A stretch of 64,000 bases of DNA, taken from the NCBI RefSeq assembly GCF_000218565.1, contig NC_015684.1:1116001-1180000 (forward strand), given 5' to 3'. Source of the stretch: Afipia carboxidovorans OM5. GTDB lineage: Bacteria > Pseudomonadota > Alphaproteobacteria > Rhizobiales > Xanthobacteraceae. The position numbers and the translations under genes are program-made. Positions 9,680 through 19,023 of the stretch are shown piece after piece (the first letter of the stretch is position 1; every line of letters starts with the position of its first letter). Under the pieces are notes generated by a model. The model saw only the letters and a program-made list of their open reading frames with translations. It had not been told where the DNA came from and made no database searches.

Positions 9680-9949
9680 ATGATTGTCTGTTCCTGCAAT
9701 GTGTTGAGCGACCACGATGTTCGCGGTGTCGTCACCGATGCAAAGCAGCCTCCTCGGACGACGGGGCAGGTCTATGGCTGCCTTGGCTGCAGCGCCCAGT
9801 GTGGCCGTTGTGCCCGCACCATCCGTAAGATCATGAACGAGGCTCTGGCCGCTTGCGAAGGTGGCTGCTGCTCGGCGTGTCCGCATGCCGCAGCGCACTC
9901 GGAAGCCATTGATTCCGCTGCAGAAGCGAAGATCGACGTCGCCGCCTGA
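9680..9949 (+). CDS. bfd: Bacterioferritin-associated ferredoxin (BFD-like [2Fe-2S] protein)
   Basis: This 89-residue product starts MIVCSCNVLSDHDVRGVV, typical of Bfd, which binds bacterioferritin and supplies electrons to reduce and release stored iron. The [2Fe-2S] ligands are probably Cys4, Cys6, Cys41 and Cys44 (CGRC). Extra cysteines occur at 34 and 37 and in a C-terminal cluster (CEGGCCSACPH, residues 59-69), making it longer than the roughly 60-75-residue classical Bfd. The internal ATG at 9680 matches the family N-terminus better than the ATG at 9668. bfr lies 134 bases downstream, which supports the assignment. Confidence 0.9.
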   Translation: MIVCSCNVLSDHDVRGVVTDAKQPPRTTGQVYGCLGCSAQCGRCARTIRKIMNEALAACEGGCCSACPHAAAHSEAIDSAAEAKIDVAA

Positions 9950-10034
9950 GCGCGACGTTTTCCGGATTTCTCCACACGCAATTCTCACGTTTCATCCATG
10001 CTCCCGGCGAGGGCTTGCTCTTGCGCCAAATCTC

Positions 10035-10053
10035 ATTTAGAAACGTTCTAAAT
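10035..10053. promoter_or_regulatory. Iron control element (Irr box) upstream of bfr
   Basis: ATTTAGAA, ACG, TTCTAAAT form a perfect 8-3-8 inverted repeat. This matches the TTTAGAA-N3-TTCTAAA element recognised by Irr in Bradyrhizobium. It lies 31 bases before the bfr start, a position suited to repression under iron limitation. Confidence 0.88.
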
Positions 10054-10083
10054 TAGATTTCCAGCCCATTTCACGGAGCGCAG

Positions 10084-10590
10084 ATGGCTATGAAGGGTGA
10101 TCCGAAGGTTATCGACTATCTGAACAAGGGACTGCGGAGTGAACTCACCGCCATCAATCAGTATTGGCTGCACTTCCGCCTTCTCAACCACTGGGGCCTG
10201 AAGGAACTCGCCAAGCAGTGGCGCAAGGAGTCGATCGAGGAGATGCACCACGCCGATCGCTTCACCGATCGCATCCTGTTCCTCGACGGTTTCCCGAACA
10301 TGCAGGTGCTCGATCCGTTGCGGATCGGCCAGAACGTCAAGGAAGTTCTGGAGTGCGATCTCGCCGCCGAGCACAGCGCGCGCGATCTCTATCAGGAGGC
10401 CGCCACCTACTGCCACAGCGTCAAGGACTACGTCTCGCGCGACCTGTTCGAGTCGCTGATGAAGGACGAGGAAGGCCATATCGACTTCCTCGAGACCCAG
10501 CTTGACCTTGTCGAGCGGGTTGGCCTGCAGCTCTACGAACAGCGCCACATCGGCCACATCGGCGACGACAATCCGCCGGAAGAAGGCTAG
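10084..10590 (+). CDS. bfr: Bacterioferritin
   Basis: This 168-residue iron-storage protein assembles into a 24-subunit haem-containing shell that oxidises and stores iron. It aligns along its length with E. coli Bfr. Counted from the second Met, the ferroxidase ligands Glu18, Glu51 and His54 and the haem ligand Met52 (IEEMHHADR) fall at canonical numbers. The C-terminal DEEGHIDFLETQLDLV carries the remaining ferroxidase Glu/His. The ATG at 10084 has GGAG at spacing 5. The next ATG (10090) is an alternative. An Irr box lies in the promoter and bfd lies just upstream. Confidence 0.96.
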   Translation: MAMKGDPKVIDYLNKGLRSELTAINQYWLHFRLLNHWGLKELAKQWRKESIEEMHHADRFTDRILFLDGFPNMQVLDPLRIGQNVKEVLECDLAAEHSARDLYQEAATYCHSVKDYVSRDLFESLMKDEEGHIDFLETQLDLVERVGLQLYEQRHIGHIGDDNPPEEG

Positions 10591-10622
10591 TCGATCCCGC
10601 GACCGCTCAAGGTCATGGTTTC

Positions 10623-10658
10623 TTGCCCCGCACCGGCACTGCCGTTGCGGGGCAATTT
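10623..10658 (+). terminator. Rho-independent terminator of bfr
   Basis: A 10-bp outer stem (10623-10632 with 10646-10655) encloses a further small CGGC/GCCG stem and is followed by TTT. It starts 33 bases after the bfr stop. Confidence 0.8.
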
Positions 10659-10696
10659 GCATCTGGAGCTGGATGTGTTTTGACGGAACTCTGTTT

Positions 10697-10817
10697 CGTC
10701 ATGGCCGGGCATAGCCCGTCGAAGACGGGCGTGAACGCCCTTATGTCCCGGCCATCCACGCCTTTCTTTGCTGAAATTCTAAAGACGTGGATGCCCGGCA
10801 TAAAGCCGGGCATGACG
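10697..10817. repeat. Palindromic intergenic repeat between bfr and the DUF1275 gene
   Basis: A roughly 120-base imperfect inverted repeat begins cgtcatggccgggcat and ends with the related gccgggcatgacg. Inner stems such as agcccgtc/gacgggc are visible. It is noncoding and of the kind found between genes in Bradyrhizobium relatives. It has no close second copy in this window. Confidence 0.7.
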
Positions 10818-10853
10818 GGCCGCTGATTTCGTCTTGTCTAAAGCAAACCTGCT

Positions 10854-11555
10854 CTAGCGGCTCGCCTCAAGGTGACGAGAAGATTGCAGGTCGGTGGCGC
10901 AGATCGCGACGACCACGGAGAGCAAGAGGCACCAGAACCCGACATAGGAGAACAGCACCGCCGAGATCGCGCAGCCGCAGGCGAACGCAGCGATGGTGCT
11001 GGACAGGCGGCGAAGGCGCGCGCTGGTCGCGGCCTGCTGCTCGGGATGGGCGCGGGTCAGGAGATCGACCGCGTCGAGCGTTGCCTGCACGGTCGAGCCC
11101 GTCATCATGGTCGAGGGCGGCATGTCAGCCAGATGAACGCGCTGCACCGCCGTCTGCATCGCCATCGCCGCGACGCCCGCCGCGCTTGTGAGCAACGCAA
11201 TCGGCGTATCGCCATCGGCGAACGGGCCGTACCAGATCGCAAGGCCGGTAAACAGGATGAGAAGCAGGATGTTCGTCACGAACAGGATGCGCATCGCTGG
11301 CCAGTCCAGCCGCCGCATTCCGGTGCCGGCGAGGCGGGCAAGCGCCACCACCAACACGAACTCCGGCAACGCCGCGAGTTTGCCGATGAAGCCCTGACCG
11401 CCGCCGATGATCGCGGCGCCCATGGTGACGAAGTTGCCGGTGACGTGAGCGACGAACAGCCCGTGCAGGCCGAGGAAGCCGGCGGTGTCGACGACCCCGC
11501 CGTTGAACGCGAGCAGGATCGCGATGGTGAGCGGGTGGGTCAGATATTTGATCAA
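10854..11555 (-). CDS. DUF1275 (YoaK) family membrane protein
   Basis: This 233-residue polytopic inner-membrane protein has about six hydrophobic segments. The N-terminal AFNGGVVDTAGFLGLHGLFV and the following VAHVTGNFVTMG are the DUF1275 family signature. Later helices include ILFVTNILLLILFTGLAIW. The start is a TTG at 11553-11555, preceded by GAGGTG. No ATG gives a full first helix. Substrate and function are unknown; a transport role is only guessed from topology. Confidence 0.88.
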   Translation of the reverse strand: MIKYLTHPLTIAILLAFNGGVVDTAGFLGLHGLFVAHVTGNFVTMGAAIIGGGQGFIGKLAALPEFVLVVALARLAGTGMRRLDWPAMRILFVTNILLLILFTGLAIWYGPFADGDTPIALLTSAAGVAAMAMQTAVQRVHLADMPPSTMMTGSTVQATLDAVDLLTRAHPEQQAATSARLRRLSSTIAAFACGCAISAVLFSYVGFWCLLLSVVVAICATDLQSSRHLEASR

Positions 11556-11670
11556 GATGCACCTCGCCGGAAGCCCGTCTGTCTCGAACTATGCCGAGCC
11601 CGATGATTCCGGCAAGACGCTGCGCGCACGGGGCGTGGCCTCGAGGCGTGGTTATCCCGAGCAGGATACC

Positions 11671-11697
11671 AAAGCCCCGGCGCGGGGCCGGGGCTTT
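11671..11697 (-). terminator. Rho-independent terminator-like hairpin
   Basis: A 10-bp stem (11671-11680 with 11688-11697) with a 7-base loop lies just beyond the stop of the minus-strand hydrolase at 11759. The T-run on that strand is only three bases. Confidence 0.7.
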
Positions 11698-11758
11698 AGT
11701 AGTCATGAGGACGTTGTTTGCAGCAGCGGCGCAGCCTTAGAGGCGAGAGGCTTGTCCC

Positions 11759-12817
11759 TCACTTCGCTGTGGCGGCGATGAAGTCGCGAAGCTGCGCGCT
11801 GTAGAACTTCGCATTGCCGGTGGTCTGGTGGCCGCGCGTCTGCGTGCTCGCCGGAATAAGATAGATCTTGCCGTTCTTCACGCGCTTCATTGCGGCTTCC
11901 GTCACGCCGGTCTCCGGCGGATTGCGTTCGTCGTCGGCCGCATTGATGAGCAGCACGGGCGCCACGATCTTGTCGAGCCCGGCGGACGGATTGAAATCGT
12001 GCGAGGCATCCCACTGATAGACGAAGTCGTTGGCATCGGCGTGGAAGGGCCCGTTGATGCGCGCGTCGTAAATCTTGTCAGCCTTCTCGGCCGTCGGTGC
12101 CAGCGTCTGATAATTGAGCGTGCCGCCCGCCGAGGCGAGGCCGAACGCCGCGACCGCATATTTGATCATCGGCGGCTGCGTCGTGTAGTTGCCGTTCATG
12201 TAGCCGGGATCGTTGCGGATCGTCTCCAGCATCGCGCGGCGCAACAGCCAGTTGCGTGCTGCCATCTCGGTCGGCTGCGAGGCCATCGGTACCAGCGCAT
12301 CCATGAACGTCGGATACTTCGCGCCCCACAGCCAGGCGTGCATGCCGCCCATCGAATTGCCGATGATCAGCCGCAGGTGCTTGACGCCGAGCGCTTCGGT
12401 GACGAGGCGATATTGCGCTTCGACCATGTCCTCGTAATTGTATTTCGGGAACGCGGTCTTCATGCCGTCGGACGGTTTTGCGGATTTGCCGTGGCCGATG
12501 CCGTCCGGAATGATGATGAAATATTTCGTGGCGTCGAGCGGTTGGCCGGGGCCGAACAGCTCACCGGCGAAGCCCGGCGTCAGCATCGTCAGCGCGCTGC
12601 CGCCCGAGCCGTGCAGCACCAGCACCGGTTGCCCGGTCGGCTCGCCGACGGTGGTGTAATGCAGCTTCAACTCCGGCATGGTTTCGCCGGTGTGGAATTT
12701 GAAATCCATGGCGATGAAATCGCCTTGCTTCGGTACGGGATAATCCGCGGCTGCAGCGGTGCCGGCGGAAAGGACAGTGGCAATGGTCATTGCGAGACAG
12801 GCGTGAAACAGGTTCAT
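11759..12817 (-). CDS. Exported alpha/beta hydrolase related to homoserine O-acetyltransferase (MetX-like)
   Basis: This 352-residue alpha/beta-hydrolase has a signal peptide (MNLFHACLAMTIATVLSAGT, cleavage near AAAAD). The likely catalytic triad is Ser155 in IIGNSMGGMHAW, an Asp in INAADDERNP and a His in RGHQTTGN. Overall spacing (LHYTTVGEPTGQPVLVLHGS) is that of the MetX/homoserine acetyltransferase fold group. A periplasmic location argues against methionine biosynthesis, so it is better described as an exported hydrolase or acyltransferase of unknown substrate. GGGGAG precedes the ATG. The gene is convergent with nothing and diverges from the 12992 gene. Confidence 0.87.
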   Translation of the reverse strand: MNLFHACLAMTIATVLSAGTAAAADYPVPKQGDFIAMDFKFHTGETMPELKLHYTTVGEPTGQPVLVLHGSGGSALTMLTPGFAGELFGPGQPLDATKYFIIIPDGIGHGKSAKPSDGMKTAFPKYNYEDMVEAQYRLVTEALGVKHLRLIIGNSMGGMHAWLWGAKYPTFMDALVPMASQPTEMAARNWLLRRAMLETIRNDPGYMNGNYTTQPPMIKYAVAAFGLASAGGTLNYQTLAPTAEKADKIYDARINGPFHADANDFVYQWDASHDFNPSAGLDKIVAPVLLINAADDERNPPETGVTEAAMKRVKNGKIYLIPASTQTRGHQTTGNAKFYSAQLRDFIAATAK

Positions 12818-12991
12818 GATGTTTCTCCCCAGGGCGGCCGCTTGCCGGGCCGCTCGGCGAGAACGCTAACATGGCATCAATATCGAATGAGGTGAGATTT
12901 TTGTGAGAAGGCGAGGGAATAAATCGCTAGGCGGATGCAGTGCCGCCGCGTTTAATCGATGGATCGCAGGCACGGAGCAAGGGAGATTTTG

Positions 12992-14038
12992 ATGAAAAAG
13001 CAACTCTTCATCGCATCGGTGTGCGTAGCCGCATCGATCCTGCTGATCCGGAATTCCGACGCCTGCACGCGCATTCTCTGGAACGACAACAAGCTGTCGA
13101 CATTCGCCAGCCGGACCATGGACTGGCCCGAAAGCACCGAGCCGAAGCTCGTGGTGTTTCCGCGCGGCACGAAGCGTGACGGGGCCGCCATCGGCCGCGG
13201 CCCGGACAAGGCCTTTCAGGACAATCCCGCGAAGTGGACAGCGAAGTACGGCAGCCTCGTCACCACGGTTTATGGATTGGGCGCCGTCGATGGCATCAAC
13301 GAGAAAGGCGTCGGCATTCATCTGCTCTACCTCAACGCGACCGATTTTGGCCCGCGCGACGCCAGCAAGCCGGGCATCCATGCTGGCCTGTGGGGACAAT
13401 ATGTTCTCGACAATGCGGCGAGCGTCGATGAGGCACTGAAGATTCTGGAGAAGGTCCAGATCGTGATGGCCGAGGCGCGCGGTCGCAAGGCCACCGTGCA
13501 TCTTGCGATGGAGGATGCGAGTGGCGATTCCGCCATCGTTGAATATGTCGACGGCAAGCCGCTCATTCACCACGGCCGCCAGTACACGATCATGACGAAC
13601 GATCCGAAATACGACGAGCAACTGGCGTTGCTGAAGCAGCAGGATTTCTCCAAGCCGTCGAGCACGATGCCGCTGCCGGGAAACGTTAACGCGCAGGATC
13701 GCTTCCAGCGGGCGACTTATTATGCCTCGATGCTGCCGGAGCCGAAGAGCGACCGGGAAGCCATTGCGGGCGTGCTCGCGATCGCGCGCAACGTCTCCGT
13801 GCCGTTCGGCGCGCCCTACAAGGATTTCGGCATCTACAACACCGAATACCGGACGGCGATGGATCTCGGAAAGCGCTGGTATTTCTTCGAGCTGACGACA
13901 TCGCCGAACGTGATCTGGGCCGACCTGATGAAGTTCGATCTCAAATCCGGCGCACCGGTGATGGCGCTTGACCCGGATGACATCGCGCTCGCCGGCAACG
14001 TCACGTCCAAATTCAAGAAGACCAAGGCGCCATTCTAG
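12992..14038 (+). CDS. Exported choloylglycine hydrolase family (Ntn) amidase
   Basis: This 348-residue protein belongs to the linear-amide C-N hydrolases that include penicillin V acylase and bile salt hydrolase. These are N-terminal nucleophile enzymes activated by exposing an N-terminal cysteine. Here Cys25 sits exactly after a signal peptide-like segment (MKKQLFIASVCVAASILLIR, then NSDA|CTRILWND), so signal cleavage would expose the nucleophile. Supporting motifs are FASRTMDWPES, GINEKGVGIHLLYL and an N-terminal-half YTIMTNDP. GGGAG precedes the ATG at 12992. The natural substrate is unknown. N-acyl-homoserine lactone or penicillin V cleavage are family possibilities only. Confidence 0.9.
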   Translation: MKKQLFIASVCVAASILLIRNSDACTRILWNDNKLSTFASRTMDWPESTEPKLVVFPRGTKRDGAAIGRGPDKAFQDNPAKWTAKYGSLVTTVYGLGAVDGINEKGVGIHLLYLNATDFGPRDASKPGIHAGLWGQYVLDNAASVDEALKILEKVQIVMAEARGRKATVHLAMEDASGDSAIVEYVDGKPLIHHGRQYTIMTNDPKYDEQLALLKQQDFSKPSSTMPLPGNVNAQDRFQRATYYASMLPEPKSDREAIAGVLAIARNVSVPFGAPYKDFGIYNTEYRTAMDLGKRWYFFELTTSPNVIWADLMKFDLKSGAPVMALDPDDIALAGNVTSKFKKTKAPF

Positions 14039-14081
14039 CGACTGCCGAAGCATGAGCGCTGCGATGATCGCTCAATATGTC

Positions 14082-14110
14082 GTTTCGCGCCGCAGGTTAC
14101 GGCGCGAAAC
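14082..14110. terminator. Bidirectional terminator-like hairpin
   Basis: A perfect 11-bp stem (14082-14092 with 14100-14110) with a 7-base loop lies between two convergent genes, 9 bases from the end of the Fis-type gene. Confidence 0.75.
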
Positions 14111-14119
14111 AATCAATGC

Positions 14120-14392
14120 TCAGCTAGCCCGGCCCAGTGCATCCGCGTTCGGTCCCGGCACATCGATTCCGTGGGCGGTGTATTGCCGGATCTTGTTGCG
14201 GAGCGTGCGGATCGACATGCCAAGCATGAGCGCGGCCTGCGTACGGTTGCCGCTGCAGCGTGCCAGCGTTTGCAGCACGAGTTCGCGTTCGATCTCGCCA
14301 ACCGTTGCGCCGATCAGGAGCGGGACGACGCGCCCCGGTGCGACTGGCGGCCGTGCCGGAAACTCCAGCGGCTGGAGTGGTGTCTGGTTCAT
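14120..14392 (-). CDS. Fis-type helix-turn-helix protein (FlbD/NtrC C-terminal domain only)
   Basis: This 90-residue DNA-binding protein consists mainly of an HTH_8 Fis domain. The segment IGATVGEIERELVLQTLARC followed by SGNRTQAALMLGMSIRTLRN matches the C-terminal DNA-binding domain of sigma-54 activators such as FlbD. The AAA+ and receiver domains are absent. The first 28 residues are Pro-rich. The start is well supported by GGAGG six bases before the ATG at 14390-14392. Stand-alone proteins of this kind occur in Bradyrhizobium relatives, and a flagellar or nucleoid role would be a guess. Confidence 0.85.
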   Translation of the reverse strand: MNQTPLQPLEFPARPPVAPGRVVPLLIGATVGEIERELVLQTLARCSGNRTQAALMLGMSIRTLRNKIRQYTAHGIDVPGPNADALGRAS

Positions 14393-14765
14393 CGGTACCT
14401 CCGATGCTGCCCGGCTTCCTCAGCCGGAGTGGAAGAGATGAGCCCCAATCCCCGCTCTCAAGGGTCGGCGCGGGTGGTTAACAAAGCCTTAAAATGCGGG
14501 CTAACCCATTATCACAACTGACAAATTGGAACCGCCGCGGAACCTTGTGGCGAGACCGTGGCTACGCGGAAAAACGTATCGCTTCAAAGGCTTTTGCGGA
14601 GAGGTATGGTGTTAGGCTTTGGCCGTGGCTCTGTTGTTGCCAGCGACACGATATAAACGGGCGATAGAAAAGGCCGCGTGGTCGTCGGGCCTTTCATCAA
14701 TGAGGGAAAAGATCGTGCGGCGGTGAGGCGAAGCGCCATTGCTCGATTCGCTCAGATCCTGCGAA
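14393..14765. other. Intergenic region with one terminator-like hairpin
   Basis: About 370 noncoding bases separate two minus-strand genes. A 7-bp hairpin at 14669-14694 (AAAGGCC with GGCCTTT), followed by TTTTC on the minus strand, probably terminates the cysteine-rich peptide gene. The remainder should hold the promoter of the Fis-type gene. No other structure is seen. Confidence 0.5.
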
Positions 14766-14999
14766 CTATCGGAATTGTGCCCGGCACGCCGGACTGAGTT
14801 TCGCGATGTTCTTTTCCATGCAGGCGGTGATGCGTTTGACGTTGGGAACGTGGTCCCGGCAAAACTTCATGGCGTCCGCACGACAGGCGCGGCGCTGCTC
14901 CCGCGTGCCGGCGGCGTCGCTTGTCGTGGTGCTGGCAGCGGCTACCAGCGCGACAAGCGCAATGAGAGCGGACATGTAAACGGGCTTCGTTATTTTCAT
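14766..14999 (-). CDS. Small secreted cysteine-rich repeat protein
   Basis: This 77-residue exported protein starts at an ATG at 14997-14999 behind AGGTG. The signal peptide is MKITKPVYMSALIALVALVA with a cleavage region near SDAAG. The mature part carries four cysteines in the order CRADAMKFC (39, 47), TACMEKN (60) and PACRAQF (72). This resembles one unit of the Cys-rich GLG1 repeat (PF00839) found in short alphaproteobacterial periplasmic proteins. Two disulfides are likely. No function is known. Confidence 0.78.
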   Translation of the reverse strand: MKITKPVYMSALIALVALVAAASTTTSDAAGTREQRRACRADAMKFCRDHVPNVKRITACMEKNIAKLSPACRAQFR

Positions 15000-15141
15000 C
15001 GCGGCACCTGAAGGGGTTGGCACGGAGGTTGATGGCGGGACACGCGCACGCGCGCCGTATAGCAAAGCCGGATCGCGCGGAAAGGTTGCACGATGCTCCC
15101 GCATTGTGTGGTGAGCTGCATCGCGCGGCGCTGTTAGCGAA

Positions 15142-15167
15142 AAAGGCCGGGCTTTCACCCGGCCTTT
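15142..15167 (-). terminator. Terminator of the thi operon
   Basis: A 10-bp stem (15142-15151 with 15158-15167) is followed by TTTTT-C on the minus strand. It lies 57 bases after the thiC stop and ends the five-gene thiamin operon. Confidence 0.85.
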
Positions 15168-15223
15168 GGTTTTTAGATGCAACCCGGGCGAACCCGGGAT
15201 GATGTGAGAGAAACGCCGACGCC

Positions 15224-17122
<1,899 letters not shown>

Positions 17123-17150
17123 GGCGTCTCTCCTGTTAACTCTCTGCTTG

Positions 17151-17254
17151 TCATTCCGGACGGTTCGCAGCGCGAACCGATCCGGAATCTTGAAGTTGGA
17201 ATTCGTTGAGCGAGATTCCGGATGCGCTCGCGTTGCTCGCGCTCCGGAATGATG
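17151..17254. repeat. Palindromic repeat inserted between thiE and thiC
   Basis: A roughly 100-base element starts tcattccgga and ends tccggaatga, with inner stems around cggttcgcagcgcgaaccg and attccggatgcgctcgcg. It fills almost the whole 150-base thiE-thiC spacer. A transcript would fold it into a stable hairpin that could affect thiC mRNA stability. Confidence 0.75.
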
Positions 17255-17272
17255 GGATCAGAAGCTCTCTCA

Positions 17273-17881
17273 TCACGCCGTCTCCATCGTGGCATCGAGC
17301 CAGGCGCGCACGCGCGCATCGGGGTCGGCGTTCTGGGTGACGTCGCTGACGACGGCGATGGAATCGGCACCGGCCGCGAACACATCGGCGGCGTGTTCGA
17401 GCTTGATGCCGCCGATCGCAACCAGCGGGATAGTGCCGATCGCGCGCTTCCATTCGGTGATGCGCGGAATGCCCTGCGGCTTGAAGCGCATCGCCTTCAG
17501 CGTGGTGAAGAAGATCGGGCCGAGCGCGATGTAATCGGGCCTGGCTTTGAGCGCGATGGCGAGTTCTTCCTCGTCATGCGTGGAAATGCCGAGCGTCAGC
17601 CCCGCCTTGCGGATCGCGGCAAGGTCGGCGTCAACGAGATCTTCCTGGCCGAGATGCAGATGCTGCGCGCCGTGATCGATCGCCGCGCGCCAGTAATCGT
17701 TGACGACGAGCTTGGTCTGTGTGCCCGCGACAGCCGCGAGCGCATCGCGCACGAGGGTACTTGCCTGCGGGTCGTCAAGCTCCTTGGTGCGCAACTGCAC
17801 GGTGCCGACGCCGAGCTTGGCGAGGCGCGCCAGCCAGGCGACGCTATCGACGACGGGATAGAAGCGATCAGGATACGGCAT
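17273..17881 (-). CDS. thiE: Thiamine-phosphate synthase ThiE
   Basis: This 202-residue TIM-barrel protein couples HMP pyrophosphate with the thiazole phosphate to give thiamin phosphate. Visible family elements are TVQLRTKE (pyrophosphate binding), VVNDYWRAAIDHGAQHLHLG followed by QED, GISTHDEEE, YIALGPIFFT and VAIGGIKLEH. The ATG at 17879-17881 is chosen. A TTG at 17899 is possible but has no ribosome site. Either start overlaps the end of thiG (stop at 17868), so the two are translationally coupled. Some residues (THDEEE, FFTTLKAM) are those of the alphaproteobacterial ThiE branch. Confidence 0.94.
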   Translation of the reverse strand: MPYPDRFYPVVDSVAWLARLAKLGVGTVQLRTKELDDPQASTLVRDALAAVAGTQTKLVVNDYWRAAIDHGAQHLHLGQEDLVDADLAAIRKAGLTLGISTHDEEELAIALKARPDYIALGPIFFTTLKAMRFKPQGIPRITEWKRAIGTIPLVAIGGIKLEHAADVFAAGADSIAVVSDVTQNADPDARVRAWLDATMETA

Positions 17882-18656
17882 GCCAGAACGGTGTCCCAAC
17901 GACTGGAGTGGAAGGAGAGGCGAGGTCGCGCGCTTCCATCAGCCCGGCCTCGAAGCCGGCGCGGCCGGCCTGAATCGCAAGGCGGAAGGCGCTCGCCATC
18001 TCGACGGGTCGCTCGGCCTTCGCGATGGCGGTGTTGAGCAGCACGGCGTCGAAGCCGAGTTCGAGCGCCTGCGCGGCGTGGCTCGGCGCGCCGATGCCGG
18101 CGTCGACCACGAGCGTGATGTCGGGCAGGCGTGCGCGCAACAGCTTGAGCGAGTCACGGTTGGTGATGCCGCGCGCGCTACCGATCGGCGCCGCCCATGG
18201 CATCACCACGCGGCAACCGGCATCGACAAGGCGCTGCGCCACCGACAGGTCCTCGGTGCAATAGGGGAACACCTGGAAGCCGTCCTTCACCAGAATTTCC
18301 GCCGCCTCGACGAGGCCGACGACGTCCGGCTGGAGCGTCTCGTTGTCGGCGATCACCTCGAGCTTGATCCACGAGGTGTTGAACAGCTCGCGCGCCAGCT
18401 TGGCGGTGGTGACGGCCTCGCGCACGGTCTTGCAGCCCGCGGTGTTCGGCAGCACGGTGACGTCGAGTTCGCGGATCAGCGACCAGAACGCATCGCCGGT
18501 CTTGCCGCCCGCCATTTCGCGACGGATCGAGACGGTGACGATGCCTGCGCCCGAGGCGCGGATCGCGTCCTGCATCACCTTCGGCGACGGATACAGTGCC
18601 GTGCCGATCAGCAGACGCGAGGAGAATTCCTTGTCGTAGAATTTCACTTTGGTCAT
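17868..18656 (-). CDS. thiG: Thiazole synthase ThiG
   Basis: This 262-residue TIM-barrel enzyme forms the thiamin thiazole from deoxyxylulose phosphate, dehydroglycine (from glycine via ThiO) and ThiS thiocarboxylate. Key segments are FSSRLLIGTALYPSP, SIRREMAGG, LPNTAGCKTVREAV and WIKLEVIADNETLQPD, with the Schiff-base lysine expected in the WIKLEVI strand. The ATG at 18654-18656 has GGGAG upstream. Annotating from 18680 would add eight unsupported residues. Its 3' end overlaps thiE. A repeat separates it from thiS. Confidence 0.97.
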   Translation of the reverse strand: MTKVKFYDKEFSSRLLIGTALYPSPKVMQDAIRASGAGIVTVSIRREMAGGKTGDAFWSLIRELDVTVLPNTAGCKTVREAVTTAKLARELFNTSWIKLEVIADNETLQPDVVGLVEAAEILVKDGFQVFPYCTEDLSVAQRLVDAGCRVVMPWAAPIGSARGITNRDSLKLLRARLPDITLVVDAGIGAPSHAAQALELGFDAVLLNTAIAKAERPVEMASAFRLAIQAGRAGFEAGLMEARDLASPSTPVVGTPFWHAVS

Positions 18657-18704
18657 ATCTGGCTCCCGCGCACAGTCCATGCCCCCACCCGCCGCGCTTT
18701 GCGC

Positions 18705-18801
18705 GTCGACCTCCCCCGCAAGCGGGAGAGGTGAAGAAAGAACGAGATACGCTCCCTCTCCCGCTTGCGGGGGAGGGTTGGGGAGGGGGCTCGCAATGAC
18801 G
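18705..18801. repeat. Palindromic repeat (family C) between thiS and thiG
   Basis: Two hairpin units built on ctcccccgcaagcgggag and ctcccgcttgcgggggag lie head to head, followed by cgcaatgacg. Related units occur at 24034-24070, 30217-30398, 38230-38311 and 63410-63539. It occupies about 100 of the 169 bases between thiS and thiG. Confidence 0.85.
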
Positions 18802-18825
18802 AAAGATTATGAACCGCCATCACTC

Positions 18826-19023
18826 TCACCCTCCCTGCCGCGGCGTGAGGATTTCGATCTGATCATTGTCGTTGAGCGGCGTGTCGCTCCAGCGTGTGCG
18901 CGGCACGACGTCGTAATTCAGCGCGACCGCGACATGCGTGCCCTGATAGTCGAGCTCGTTCAGCAGCTCCGCGACATGGGTCGCCTTGATCTCGCGGCGC
19001 TCGCCGTTCACGGTCACGAACAT
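18826..19023 (-). CDS. thiS: Sulfur carrier protein ThiS
   Basis: This 65-residue ubiquitin-like protein ends with the Gly-Gly tail needed for adenylation and thiocarboxylation, and it delivers sulfur to ThiG. Visible features are MFVTVNGERREI, HVAVALNYDVVPRTRWSDTP and DQIEILTPRQGG. Its start overlaps the end of thiO by 10 bases, indicating coupling. Confidence 0.95.
   Translation of the reverse strand: MFVTVNGERREIKATHVAELLNELDYQGTHVAVALNYDVVPRTRWSDTPLNDNDQIEILTPRQGG

Noticed and set aside
12780..12817. Signal peptide of the MetX-like hydrolase derived from repeat family B
   Set aside because: Only a short ctcgcaatgac match is present, without arms. This is probably coincidence.
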